Source of the DNA: Arctopsyche grandis
Lineage: Eukaryota > Arthropoda > Insecta > Trichoptera > Hydropsychidae
Assembly (NCBI RefSeq): GCF_051622035.1
Contig: NC_135359.1
Location: 31,649,501-31,713,500 of the forward strand
Length of the DNA stretch: 64,000 nucleotides
Reading direction: 5' to 3'
This document shows positions 47,883 through 58,136 of this stretch, in pieces (the first letter of the stretch is position 1; every line of letters starts with the position of its first letter). Position numbers and translations under genes: made by a program. The notes beneath the pieces are model-generated. The model was not told the DNA's origin and did not search any database. It saw only the letters and a list, made by a program, of their open reading frames with translations.

Positions 47883-49151
47883 TCAATTGGTGCGAAGCTG
47901 ATAGTCTCCGTTCTGCGTGATGTACCGGACCCACGGCAGCGCTTGATACCCGCTCTTTTCAATGATCTTCAAATACCGCACTTGAATGCCCGACGTTGTG
48001 AAGTACGGTATCTCGAACTTGACCTGTATCGGTGGCTTGCCGTCCGAGTCCTCGCACTCGACCGACGGCAGTCCGAAGTGCGCCTTCATGAGGTACTCCT
48101 TTCCGCCCTGGAACGACTTGATCAGCCACGTGATGGCGTTCTGCTCCGGCGTATACTTGACGCTGCCTATCGTCGTCTTGAACTTGGGAGAGTCTGCGTC
48201 AGCCGGCACCGGTATCACGATCTCGACGTTGTTCGCCGTCGACCTCTTCTTGAACTGCGACTTGGCTCGGATCATGTATTCGACTCGGGAGTGAGCGTGG
48301 CGGTCGATCACCGACTCGATCCAAATCAACGGCTTGACGTGTGTGTTCAGACGGTACGACATCAGCTCGAATTCGCCGTCTGGCGGGATGAACGAGATCG
48401 TCCGGTCGTTTTCGAATCTAGATAGTCGGACGCACTGATGGAATTTGACGTCCTCTAATTCCACCGACTTTGACTTGCCTCGGCCGGTGCTCTCGAACAG
48501 GACCTTATCGTTCAGACCGAGACGCAGCTCCGGCATACCCGAAAGGTACACCCTCATTTTGATAGCGCCGACTATTTCGCTCCGTAAGACGTTGCCGTTG
48601 GAATTGGCGAGTAGATTCACCGATTCAATGACGTCGAGGAAGACCTCGTTCTTGCGATACTTGATGCCTTCGGACCGCCACGACACGGCGTTGGTGACCG
48701 CCATCGGTATCCTCGGTTGTATCTCGAGTTTGTGACCCTCCTGCGTGATGTACTCTTGCAGGATTTTACTATCGGTCGTTTGAGGATATCCAAAGTCTAA
48801 CAGCTCGTCCAAAAGTTCGTAGATCACGACGAAATTGTCCCGTATGCTCTCCTCTTCCAATTCTTTAAAATATTCAGTCATTACTTCTACTATTTTATAT
48901 AAAAATACAAATACCAAGGCGATGTTGGCGTTCTTCTTCGTCGTCGACACTATGTATAGATTGTTTGTTTTGATGTAGGAGAAGGTGCACTCGTTGGTTT
49001 GCAACAGAGGTGTTACGAGACCCTCTTCCTCCTTTTCCATGAGCAACGGCATGAATTTGTCGATCACTCCCAACTCGATATCGCCGCGGTATGTACGCGA
49101 TATCAACACCTTTCCCTTCACGTCCAATATATATATCGCCGAAGACGACAT
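47883..49151 (-). CDS. AP-1mu: AP-1 complex subunit mu (medium adaptin)
   Basis: Medium chain of the heterotetrameric AP-1 clathrin adaptor, which sorts cargo at the trans-Golgi network and endosomes. 422 residues, full length compared with metazoan mu1 (about 423). The N-terminal longin-like domain covers residues 1 to about 140, with MSSSAIYILDVKGKVLISR at the start; the linker has YITQEG at 134-139. The mu homology domain runs from about 165 to the end. F171 and D173 (VFLDVIE), W407 and R409 (LPWVRY) match the tyrosine-signal pocket of mu2. No stops or frameshifts, and GC-richer codons than the surroundings. The start has AACAATG context. The coding sequence is in one exon; a GTTCCAG acceptor 16 bp before the ATG suggests a 5' UTR intron, arguing against a retrocopy. 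Very confident in the identity. Confidence 0.98.
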   Translation of the reverse strand: MSSSAIYILDVKGKVLISRTYRGDIELGVIDKFMPLLMEKEEEGLVTPLLQTNECTFSYIKTNNLYIVSTTKKNANIALVFVFLYKIVEVMTEYFKELEEESIRDNFVVIYELLDELLDFGYPQTTDSKILQEYITQEGHKLEIQPRIPMAVTNAVSWRSEGIKYRKNEVFLDVIESVNLLANSNGNVLRSEIVGAIKMRVYLSGMPELRLGLNDKVLFESTGRGKSKSVELEDVKFHQCVRLSRFENDRTISFIPPDGEFELMSYRLNTHVKPLIWIESVIDRHAHSRVEYMIRAKSQFKKRSTANNVEIVIPVPADADSPKFKTTIGSVKYTPEQNAITWLIKSFQGGKEYLMKAHFGLPSVECEDSDGKPPIQVKFEIPYFTTSGIQVRYLKIIEKSGYQALPWVRYITQNGDYQLRTN

Positions 49152-49167
49152 TGTTGAGAATATTCAC

Positions 49168-50330
49168 CTGGAACATTGATAAAAGTAATGATTATTCATG
49201 TATTGAGAGCTTCAAAGCAGTTATAGAAGAAGACAAATCCTTTATGACTGTTTTGTTGACACAAGCGTGTGTTAAAAGCCAGAAATAATAGTTGCTTTAT
49301 ATGATATCCGTATGCGGTATAAACCCACATACCGTCTTATCTTCTCAACCGTTTGTATGTACGTTTCAATTGAAACACTATTGATGCTCAGCTCTTAAAT
49401 ATCGTTTATCTGTTGGGGTTTTCAACATCTTTATTATTTCAGAACAATAAAGTAACAAATCTTGTTTTACTTAAAATAATGTCTATTAGGATTTTGAATG
49501 CGTTCAATATTTTATTTTTTATTTTACATAGATATATACCAGGAAGGCCAAAATGCGCCTTCCTGGACAATTAATTACAAACAATGCAGCATTTTATTAT
49601 TACATAAATCACTGTATTTCGAGAATTTGAAGAACACGAAATAACAATTAATTAAATAAATAATAAATCCATTGAGACATCTATGGATTTACATAGATTT
49701 GAACATAATTTTTACAAATTGTACACACAATAAATACAGAAGATTTGTGACAACAGGAAAGATGATTTTTTGCCAATTTTCGAGGAACCGTTTCAACAAT
49801 GATCAGATAAAATTGGTAAACTCTGATAAGAAACGATCGATTTATAGTCACAAATACCCCAAATCTAACCAGCAGCATAGCGGATCGAATCCACTGATCA
49901 CTTGGTGCTAAACATACACGCTACCATCGAGCCATACTGCTGGCTATATGTTACAGATGACAATCACACCATTTCGCACTTAAGTATCATCTTTCATAAT
50001 AATTATTGCTGCATTTGTCTCGCGACCCGTGCAAAGTGAAGCAATATTTTTTAGCATAAGTGAACACTCACAGGGTGAAGATAATACGGAATATTGTATG
50101 AACGAAATGGAATTGACAAACGTCAAAAAAGGAATAGAAGTATATTTTTGTGAGGAGTATTTGACGTTAGGTGCAATTAGGCAAAGTTTGACGTTTACTA
50201 ATAAGTGGGTGTACTGAAGTGACATAACCTACAATGACGTGGACCGCAGAAGTGAAGTGGCGATTGTGGGGAACGGGGGTGGGGGTGGGGGTGGGGGTGG
50301 GGCGGGGCGGGGGGCGAAGGCTGTACTCAC
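49168..50330 (-). other. Candidate 5' UTR intron of AP-1 mu
   Basis: On the minus strand GGAA|GTGAGTAC (donor at 50330) and ATCAATGTTCCAG (acceptor at 49168) give a 1163-nt intron between a GC-rich first exon and the coding exon. It contains a tRNA-derived SINE. Inferred from splice signals only. Confidence 0.5.
49497..49945 (-). mobile_element. tRNA-derived SINE
   Basis: The minus-strand head (49945 to about 49868) folds like a tRNA: 7-bp acceptor stem CCAGCAG/CTGCTGG, a TTCGA-containing T arm (GTGGATTCGATCCGC), box A-like TGGCTCGATGGTAGCG, and a 7-nt anticodon-type loop with GTT. The body ends near 49497 in an A/T-rich tail with a hairpin CCAGGAAGGC/GCCTTCCTGG. The body recurs at about 53873-54060 without the head. 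Confidence 0.7.
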
Positions 50331-50420
50331 TTCCGGTGGGGGCGCTCGCAGGGGGGGTGAGGGGATGAAATGGGGCGCAGCCGCCGCCCGCCTAACATAT
50401 CCCAACTCGACTTGCACTCT
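50228..50420 (-). promoter_or_regulatory. GC-rich candidate promoter and first exon of AP-1 mu
   Basis: A short GC-rich island with GGGGGT repeats (50274-50300) and GGGGCGGGGCGG, Sp1/KLF-like sites, in otherwise AT-rich DNA. On the minus strand it contains the GTGAGTAC donor at 50330. Position about 1.2 kb upstream of the AP-1 mu start fits a housekeeping promoter. The transcription start is not determined. Confidence 0.5.
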
Positions 50421-50611
50421 ACTCTACTCACTCTACTCTATATCGCACTTGCCCTTGTACAATATTTGTCTTGTAGCCACACACCAACAATCAGCCGAAA
50501 CGTACCCCGATTCGACCATATCTGTTGACTTGAAATTTACCATTTTTTACAATTTATATTTACCCTTTAAGGTCTGTTCATTCAAAGAATTCGGTAAAAT
50601 ATTTACAAAAT

Positions 50612-51568
50612 TTGCACTTTTCGCGACTAGAACTTACCGAAAAAGTCGCTATAAAAGCATTAGGCTGCCTCACGCCCAATTTAATTATTTCACAGCCTGC
50701 AACTAGTAGATCTTTTAGTTACTCGCGAAAATTTAATCCAGACATTTATAAAAAATACAATTGGTTAACGGGATGTACAGAAAAAAACGCGTTATTTTGT
50801 TATCCGTGTCTTTTGTTTGGAGGCGAGTCGAAGCATCTTGGACGAAAACAGGAGTTATTGACATTTAAACGATAAAATTAAAAAAACACTTGTCGAACAC
50901 TTAAAAAATGTGTGTAATCTCACGATTTTGGGATCGGCTAACATAAAAACCCATTTGACAAGCGAAGCTTGTCGGCGGGAAATAGATAAGCATAACAAAA
51001 ACGTCAAAAAAAATCGGGATGTTTTATTTAAAATTATTGATTGCGTTAAATTTTGCGAAAATAGAAGGAAAAAAATGGATTGGCAGGAAAAAGTTATCTT
51101 GGCTTCGAAACATGCGCATGTGGACCGATATGAGCGCCGAAGAGCTGTTCCGAGCCGCTGAAGACCGATGCGGATATATTCAAATAATCGACGAGGTGGT
51201 CGCCAACGTCCGGATGCGGACAAGGCATTAACAAGAAGAAGAAATTTTGCGGTAAATTTGAAATGCCAATGAGGGGACACGATGAAACAGATAATTCAAA
51301 AAATCCAGGAGTTTTTCGGGGGCTTCTAGAATATTCACAAAATTTCGACGATTCTTTAAAAAAACATTTTCAAACTTCTTCGGTTTTTAAAGGTACATCA
51401 AAAACTATTCAAAATGAACTTTTAGATTGTATTTTGAACGTGTGTAGGGAACAAATAAGTGCTGAAATAAAAAAAGCAACTTATCTAGCTGTTATTGCAG
51501 ATGAAACAACCGATGTATCGATGCATTGTCAACAGGTTAATGTTTTTCGTTACGAATTAGGGAATTAA
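50612..51568 (+). pseudogene. hAT (TTF/ZMYM-type) transposase, N-terminal half, interrupted
   Basis: The first part has IKALGCLTPNLIISQPATS and the TTF-type zinc finger phrase NALFCYPCLLFGGESKH. After a frameshift comes LTSEACRREIDKHNKNVKK. It is split by an RTE insertion at 51058-51241 and resumes as FEMPMRGHDETDNSKNPG, ending with YLAVIADETTDVSMHCQQ, the region of the first catalytic Asp. It stops at YELGN (TAA 51566); the C-terminal half is lost. Confidence 0.75.
51058..51241 (+). mobile_element. 5'-truncated RTE insertion with 10-bp target duplication
   Basis: 184 bp inside a hAT gene, flanked by AAATTTTGCG at 51048-51057 and 51242-51251. It encodes the extreme C-terminus of an RTE protein (LSWLRNMRMWTDMSAEELFR, then AEDRCGY) and ends in a (GAA)n-like tail. 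Removing it rejoins the hAT reading frame around the KFCGKFE phrase. Confidence 0.85.
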
Positions 51569-52140
51569 GTTTTTGAAAGGTTTTGGGGTTTTTTTAATCC
51601 GCGTCGCGAAACCAGCAAGCACGATTTTTTTTTAGCAATCTTACTGGAGTACCAGCGTATTTTTCGAAATCTTCATCGCGTTTGGACGCACCCCTTTAAT
51701 GGGTGGTGAATTTTGCTAGTTTTTTTTTCAATAATACTTAAATCCACATGTAAGTGGTCGTACACGAAAAATTGTGCTTATTTTGTCCTGTTATGACATG
51801 ATAGAATAATTATGGTGACATTTTTTAGACATCTTTTCAATGCAGCCCCGCCACTAAAAATTATCACGAGCCGCCACTGATTCTGACGCGTAGCTACGAA
51901 TGCACGTGTATGCATTCATATTATAAGTACTCGACAATACGACGTAAGCAATATTGAGCCGTATCGTCATGGCCTGCAATGTATAAGTAAGCCGATGTTG
52001 CCTTGCACTCGGCCAAAGTGCTGTGAACGTGACGTGACCGCGACGTGTAGGTAAACATGAATAGAAATGTAATAAAATGACATATTTGAAACGGAGTCGT
52101 GCAGTGCTGAAGCCGTGCAGTGCTGTTAAGTATGAACAGA

Positions 52141-52257
52141 CCTTTACTGTCAAACGAAGATCGTTATTTATATTCTAGCTCAATATAGGTACGGTTCATA
52201 ACTCTTGATCAGAGCATGTCAATGGCTGTGGTCGAGCTGTTCCTTTGATTCCACGGG
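52141..52257. repeat. Direct repeat flanking LTR (left copy)
   Basis: Begins CCTTTACTGTCAAACGAAGA and ends GATTCCACGGG. The second copy at 52870-52975 lacks about 12 bases. Together they bracket the LTR at 52331-52846. Confidence 0.75.
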
Positions 52258-52846
52258 TCTTCTAATTTATATCTGCAGACATTAATCGGAATTTTTTTAT
52301 TTGAATTTAATTCACGTCGGGTTCACCAGTTATAAGGCGGGTTAAAGGTTTTGACTGTTTCCCAGTCTATGGAAATTCAGTTGAATTTTGAAGAGGATCT
52401 TTATTACTCGATTAATACAGGTGTATTTGTATGTACAGCGAAGTAGGTAGGGGATTCGCTGGAACGAGCCAGGTCGAGTTCCTGAAGCTCACTGGCATCT
52501 GGGGACGATGCGCTGGTTTATAAAGGTGTTGTTTGAGCGACGTGTAGCCGGGCTGGTGAGACCACGTCCTGGAAGATTCCAACGGGTCGAGGTCTTCCTT
52601 TGTGTTCTATGTTTGATGCGTAGTTGCGTAGCTCCTTGGGATTTCCCGTGTACTCGTGATTGCGTATCTGAAGCGAGTTTAATCGCCTTTATGGGTAAGC
52701 TGGACGAAGTATTTCGGCAACGGCTGACTTTCGTGTACGAGAACAGGACGCGATGATGTCATTTGTACAGATTAAGTTCAATGAGGGAAATAGGTGATAT
52801 CATCGACCAAGTTTCGTATGGTACAAGTTGTGCTATATCCCTACAG
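52258..52846 (-). mobile_element. LTR with primer-binding site, minus strand
   Basis: The LTR is 52846-52331: it starts TGTAGGGATATAGCACAACT and ends CCCGCCTTATA. TGGTGAACCCGACGTGA follows at once as a primer-binding-like sequence, plus about 55 bp of leader to 52258. TTATAAA near 52515 on the plus strand (TTTATAA on the minus) could be the TATA box. Related to the solo LTR at 42557-43023. No coding sequence. Confidence 0.7.
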
Positions 52847-52869
52847 CATTTTTTATAATTTATATTTAC

Positions 52870-52975
52870 CCTTTACTGTCAAACGAAGATCGTTATTTTA
52901 TATTTTAGCTCAATATAGGTACGGCTCATAACTCTCGATCAGAGCATGTCGAGCTGTTACTTTGATTCCACGGGG
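52870..52975. repeat. Direct repeat flanking LTR (right copy)
   Basis: Partner of 52141-52257. Confidence 0.75.
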
Positions 52976-54352
52976 GTATTGGAGTAAATTTTTGTGAAGA
53001 GCACCATCGAGATCACAAATAACTGTTCGGTGATTATTGGTCACAAAGTGCTCGCCCAAAAGTCGCTACCGCACTCCGTCTCTGGCTTCCATAATAAAAA
53101 TACGCGAATCAACATGCCAGTCGTCTCATTCGTCCATCCCCTATAATATTGACATTAACTATTGTAGCATTTGCTAAAAAGAGTCGCCGTTATAATTGGT
53201 TTTAGAGGATTATCTCCAGGTTTAAGTACTATCGGTTATCAATGGAAACCCCCGAATAGACGTAGTGGTCGGTAACGGCACCCACGATCGCAACGTGATT
53301 AATAATCCAATTACCCAAATAACATTCCATAATGTCAGAGATTTTATTTTTGACATAAAATTCAAGACAATGACTACTGTTTCAACCACCCGATGATTTA
53401 CTCAATTTCTTTATTTTAAATTCCAGTGGTCCAATGCAATTCCCAATATCCCAAACTAAGCGATCTGCGTTCTCAATGTACAATTTTAAAGTAGTTTTGA
53501 AAAGGAATTGCAATATATGTATATAAAATCCGCATTTAATATGACGGGTGAAAAGGAAGTAAAGTAGTAGCCACCAACGTGATCAAATCGGTTCCGACTT
53601 ACAGGATGGTGACCCGAACTCGATTATGTCGTACTATGCGCTAAATAAAATTAAAAAACAATGAAATTGATGATCAAATTTTAGTCTAAATGTATGCAAG
53701 TTTCACCACCACCACCCTCCCCCATAAAGGTACACACAATTACAATTTTAAAATTAAATGCACAACATATTTCTTTATAAATATTTTAATAAATAAACAT
53801 TACAAAGCATTAATTTAACAAAGTATTAATTCTTTTTTTAAATTTAACACTATGTATAGTCAAACTATACAAATTATTTATTTATTTTACATACATATAT
53901 ACCAGGAAAACACCAATGCACCTTCCTGGCAAATTACAAACGATGCAGCATTTTTATTACACAAATCGCCGAATTACGAGACACTGAAAAACTCGAAATT
54001 AACGAGACATCTATGAATTTTATATATAAACTTGTTAAAAAATTGCAGTCAACTCAGGAATGACAGCCAAAAGGCTGGGAAAAGTTGTTATTTTCATTAA
54101 GAGCTAGGAGCCACCAAACATCTATAAAATCGCCTCGTTTTTACACCCACGAAAAGAGTCCAGCGTGCTAATTTATTGGTTGATTTTTAAAAAAATACGA
54201 AGACACAAATATAGAAAATATCTTTCTCATACTGATGATGATTTTTTTTTTAAATTGGTCCAGTTTCGGAGGAGAAAACTGGAGAATACGAAACCTAGAT
54301 TTTGTCGATTTAAAATAGGTATTATCTGGTCGAGGCGCAACTATCGTATTCA

Positions 54353-54354
<2 letters not shown>
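52976..54354. other. Unassigned stretch with SINE body copy
   Basis: About 53020-53060 resembles 40885-40925 (TTCGGTGATTA and GGTCACAAA). 53873-54060 repeats the SINE body of 49497-49720. The remainder is AT-rich, with no supported gene. Confidence 0.5.

Positions 54355-54426
<72 letters not shown>
54355..54426. repeat. (TA)n microsatellite at RTE 3' end
   Basis: 72 bp of TA directly abutting the (CAT)n tail of the minus-strand RTE. Confidence 0.97.
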
Positions 54427-54428
<2 letters not shown>

Positions 54429-57400
54429 TCATCATCATCATTTACAGCCATTCGCCATCCACTGCTGGATGAAGGCCTCTCCAACACGCTTCCACTCGTC
54501 TCTGTTTTGCGCAACACTCATCCATCTCATTCCGCACATTTTCCTAATTTCGTTCACCCATCTTCCTTGCGGTCTTCCTTTTACTCTTTTGCCTTCTCTC
54601 GGGTACCATTCAAGCACTTCTTTTGTCCACCTTTCGTCCATCCTCCTAGCTACGTGACCCGCCCATTGCCATTTCAATCTCTTCACTCTATCCACTATGT
54701 CCACTACCCTTGTCATATTTCTCACCCACGTGTTCCGCTTCCTGTCTTTCCTCGTTATGCCAAGCATACAGCGTTCCATACTTCTTTGAGTGCATTGGAT
54801 TTTATTTTGCATCTTGGCGTTCAGTGTCCAAGTTTCACATCCATACGTCATCACTGGCAAAACGCATTGATCAAAGATCCTTTTCTTCAGGCAGAGTGGC
54901 ATTTTTGATTTAAAAACAGCATTCATCCGTCCAAATGCACTCCACCCCAATTTCATACGTCTCTTTATCTCTTCATTTTTACTACCAGACATGTCAATTA
55001 TTTGACCTAAATATAAATAATTATTTACTACTTCTACTGGTTTATCATCTAAGGGGATGCTATCAGGCATGCAATAACTATTGAACATTAGTTTAGTCTT
55101 ATCTACGTTAATTTTTAATCCTACTTTTCTACTTTCCCTGTCCAGCTGTGTTAGTCTGATAAGTAGGTCAGCTGAATCACGAGCTACTAAAACTATATCG
55201 TCTGCGAACCGAAGGTGACTCAAAAAGCGACCATTGATGCTTACTCCGGCTGTATCCCAATCCAATTTCCTGAAAACTCCCTCAAGCACCGCATTGAATA
55301 ACTTGGGCGAGATTGTATCTCCTTGTCTTACTCCTTTTCCTATGCTAAATCTATCTGTACCTGAAAAAATTTTAACTGAAGCTGTGGCATTCTTATATAT
55401 TGTAGCTAACAGTCCCACATAGGGTTCCGGCACTCCCTGTGTTTTTAGAGCGTTAAGTACTGCATTATGACTAACTGTATCGAAGGCTTTCTCATAATCG
55501 ACGAAACCTAGGCACAGTGGCCGTTGATATTCGTTGGCGCGCTCGATTAGTTCGCCAACTACTTGGAGGTGGTCCATTGTGCTGAAATTTGCCCTAAACC
55601 CTGCCTGCTCTATAGGTTGGTTCTCGTCGAGGATATTCTTCAGCCTTTCTGTAATAACCTTCGTGAAGAGCTTGTAGACCGCTGAAAGTAGACTAATGGG
55701 TCGGTAGTTCTTGATATCGCTTTTGTCGCCTTTTTTGTGTATTAAAATGATAGTTGCGTTATTCCATCCTTCTGGTATAGCTTGGTTCTGGATGCATTTG
55801 CTGAAAAGCCTAGCTAAGATATTAATTAGGGGGGGGCCGCCACATTTTAGTAAGTCGATGGGAATATTATCTTCCCCTGGGGTTTTACCATTCTTTGCAG
55901 TTTTTAGCGCGGCCTCTACTTCGCTAGGCAATACTGCAGGAACCCTTTGGCCGTGTGTCGATTCCAGAGTGGGGAATTGGCCGTTGTCGTTCTCGTATAG
56001 TTTTGCATAGAACGTGTAAACTCTGTCTATGATTTCTTCTCTATTCCTAATTATTACTCCGCTCTCTGATCTGATTGCGATCATTTGGTTTTTGCCTAAG
56101 AAAAGATCCTGTTTGCACTTTTTCAGGCTACGGTTATTCTTAATGGTATTTTCTATTAGCTTGCTGTTAAAATCCCTGACATCCCTGACTATTCTCTTCT
56201 TAATTTCCTTATTTACTAGATTGTATTCTTGCTTATTATTATCCCTATCTAAATTCCTTTTATGCTTAATTAGGTTTTTTGTTTCCGCTGAAATTTTGCT
56301 TAATTTAATCTGTTTCCTGAAACCACCTAATTTCTTACCTGTTGAGGTTAGAACCGAACTAATTACAGTGTTCAATTCCTCGATGTCTGCTTCTGGGTTT
56401 AATTTCCCGTATCGATTTCCAAGTTCGAGTTCGAATTCCTTTTTCCTAGACCTTAGTTGAGCGAAATCTGGAGAGTTACTGCATCCTTTTATTAATTTCC
56501 TACGTTCGCAATTTATATTAATGGCCATCTTGGCACGGACTAATCTGTGATCGCTGCCTATATCTACTTTACTTAAAACACTAACGTCTTTAACGGAGTG
56601 CAGGGCATTTGTTAGGATGAAATCGATCTCGTTTCTGTCTCCTTTAGGACTCTCCCAAGTCCACTTATTGTTGGTGTTTTTCCTGAAAAATGAATTAGTG
56701 ATGAAGAGCCTGTTGTGTTCTGCGAATTCTATGAGGCGATCGCCTCTGTCGTTTCTTTGGCCGGTACCAAAATTGCCTACTGCTCTTTCTGTGTTTGCCT
56801 TTTGTCCTATTTTTGCGTTAAAGTCGCCCATGATTATTTTAAAGTGGTGGCGGCTATTATCGTATGCGCCCTGTAGTTTTTCGTAGAAGTCTTCTATTTC
56901 CTCGTCTGGGTGGCTAGATGTGGGGGCGTACACTTGGAAGATTTGACAAGTGTACCTGCTCGAGATTCTTAATACTACATAGCATATACGTTCCGATATG
57001 TCGTTTATTTCTATAATATTTCTTTCTATTCTCTTATTGATAAGAAACCCTACTCCTCCTATTCTACCATTTGGTAGCCCTCTCCAGTAGAGACAGTTAC
57101 CACTTTTTAGGATTATTTGGTTTTCCTGTTTTCGTCTTACTTCGCTAAGTCCTACTAAATCCCATTTGATACTTTCTAGTTCATTCTCTAATGCAAGCAC
57201 ACTTCCTTCACTCGATAACGTTCTTACATTGTACGTGGCTAAATACAGGTTTCTATTAGCTAAGCTATCATCCATCGTCACTCTTACCTTGTTGGAGGTT
57301 TGGATATTATTTTTCTCGCATTTATCCAAGATGTGTTGAGAAAAAGGCGGTACTTGAGAGAGATTTCCATTCAAGGAGTGAGTTCTTACCGCCATAAACT

Positions 57401-57600
57401 CTTCTCTGTGGTCAGCTTTGACATATAGTCATCCTAGGTATCACTTGGATCACTTATGAGTTATTACATGCCATTTAACAGGGTTACTTTGTAAGTGAAA
57501 GTAGTTAGTTATGATAATAATAGATTAGCAATTGTTATACTACTTTTTTACAGATCTTTATCGTGAGACGCCTCTTTGGAGACAACGGATTTATATATGT
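54427..57600 (-). mobile_element. RTE element copy 2, apparently full-length coding
   Basis: Ends (minus strand) in five TGA units next to (TA)n, as in copy 1. The 5' end is not fixed; sequence upstream of the start codon at 57395 is taken tentatively to about 57600. Confidence 0.7.
54438..57395 (-). CDS. RTE-clade endonuclease-reverse transcriptase, intact
   Basis: 985 residues without interruption, a usual length for an RTE ORF. The N-terminal AP endonuclease (about residues 50-290) has LATYNVRTL, LSEVRRKQ, QVYAPTSSHPDEE, IMGDFNAKIG, NEIDFILTN and IGSDHRLV. The RT domain (about 480-760) has AKNGKTPGEDNIPIDLL, FVDYEKAFDTVSHNAV, GVRQGDTISPKLF and the catalytic FADD in LRFADDIVLVA. The C-terminal region ends WAGHVARRMDERWTKEVLEW then KGRPQGRWVNEIRK. 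All catalytic motifs are present, so it may be mobile. Nicks target DNA and reverse-transcribes its own RNA in known relatives. The stop TGA (54440-54438) is the first unit of the 3' TGA repeat, leaving no separate 3' UTR. Start ATG 57395 is the first in frame; a later start is possible. Confidence 0.9.
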   Translation of the reverse strand: MAVRTHSLNGNLSQVPPFSQHILDKCEKNNIQTSNKVRVTMDDSLANRNLYLATYNVRTLSSEGSVLALENELESIKWDLVGLSEVRRKQENQIILKSGNCLYWRGLPNGRIGGVGFLINKRIERNIIEINDISERICYVVLRISSRYTCQIFQVYAPTSSHPDEEIEDFYEKLQGAYDNSRHHFKIIMGDFNAKIGQKANTERAVGNFGTGQRNDRGDRLIEFAEHNRLFITNSFFRKNTNNKWTWESPKGDRNEIDFILTNALHSVKDVSVLSKVDIGSDHRLVRAKMAININCERRKLIKGCSNSPDFAQLRSRKKEFELELGNRYGKLNPEADIEELNTVISSVLTSTGKKLGGFRKQIKLSKISAETKNLIKHKRNLDRDNNKQEYNLVNKEIKKRIVRDVRDFNSKLIENTIKNNRSLKKCKQDLFLGKNQMIAIRSESGVIIRNREEIIDRVYTFYAKLYENDNGQFPTLESTHGQRVPAVLPSEVEAALKTAKNGKTPGEDNIPIDLLKCGGPPLINILARLFSKCIQNQAIPEGWNNATIILIHKKGDKSDIKNYRPISLLSAVYKLFTKVITERLKNILDENQPIEQAGFRANFSTMDHLQVVGELIERANEYQRPLCLGFVDYEKAFDTVSHNAVLNALKTQGVPEPYVGLLATIYKNATASVKIFSGTDRFSIGKGVRQGDTISPKLFNAVLEGVFRKLDWDTAGVSINGRFLSHLRFADDIVLVARDSADLLIRLTQLDRESRKVGLKINVDKTKLMFNSYCMPDSIPLDDKPVEVVNNYLYLGQIIDMSGSKNEEIKRRMKLGWSAFGRMNAVFKSKMPLCLKKRIFDQCVLPVMTYGCETWTLNAKMQNKIQCTQRSMERCMLGITRKDRKRNTWVRNMTRVVDIVDRVKRLKWQWAGHVARRMDERWTKEVLEWYPREGKRVKGRPQGRWVNEIRKMCGMRWMSVAQNRDEWKRVGEAFIQQWMANGCK

Positions 57601-58100
57601 GAGTGCGGTTTGCAATTTAATATTTTAATAATAACTTTAGTAAAGTATATAAAATTACACGAATTACTTTAATATAATTTAAATATGAAAAAGAACTGAT
57701 AGACAGTTGGGAAACACCGTTTCTGTTTGCTATTATTCTATTAAGTAAAGTTCGTTAAAGATTTTTGGCTGGAAGCAATTATGTGGAAGATTTATTGCTT
57801 CTGTGGGACCGACTTGGCTGGCGAAGGACCCTTTTTTTGTATTCAGGTAGGGAGATGTATCTCGTTTGACACCGATTTGACACAAAAATTAGCACAAAAT
57901 TTTTCGAAATAACTGATATAAAACCGCTTTTTACGACCGATTTGCTGTTTATTTTTACACTTAAATTATACTAGGATGCAATTAGTAAAATAAGTGATTA
58001 GATGGTTAAGTTAAATTTCGTGCAATAGCCGGGTTTAAGCGAGTAATAGCGGGAGGAACGCAGAAGCACGTCCTCCTCACATGACACGAAAGACCGAACT

Positions 58101-58102
<2 letters not shown>
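57601..58102. other. Unassigned stretch
   Basis: No gene recognised between the RTE 5' side and the hAT 3' end. Confidence 0.4.

Positions 58103-58133
<31 letters not shown>
58103..58133. repeat. (TA)n microsatellite at hAT terminus
   Basis: Short TA run interrupted by the hAT terminal repeat at 58134. Confidence 0.9.

Positions 58134-58136
<3 letters not shown>

Larger units (their letters stand above)
50480..51879 (+). mobile_element. hAT element relic with nested RTE fragment
   Basis: Right terminus at 51879: ACGAGCCGCCACTG, inverted CAGTGGCGGCTCGT, the same type as at 7911. The left terminus was not found, so the start is approximate. Coding relics lie at 50612-51568. Confidence 0.6.

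Noticed and set aside
47760-48425. 221-codon plus-strand frame opposite AP-1 mu
   Set aside because: It is antisense to conserved AP-1 mu codons and has no family signature.
47883-49151. AP-1 mu as an intronless retrocopy
   Set aside because: Intact frame, splice acceptor just before the ATG, a matching upstream donor in a GC-rich island, and no 3' poly(A) or flanking duplication were seen.
49868-49945. Functional tRNA gene on the minus strand
   Set aside because: The variable region is irregular and the head is continuous with a repeated body (49497-49720), so a SINE is more likely.
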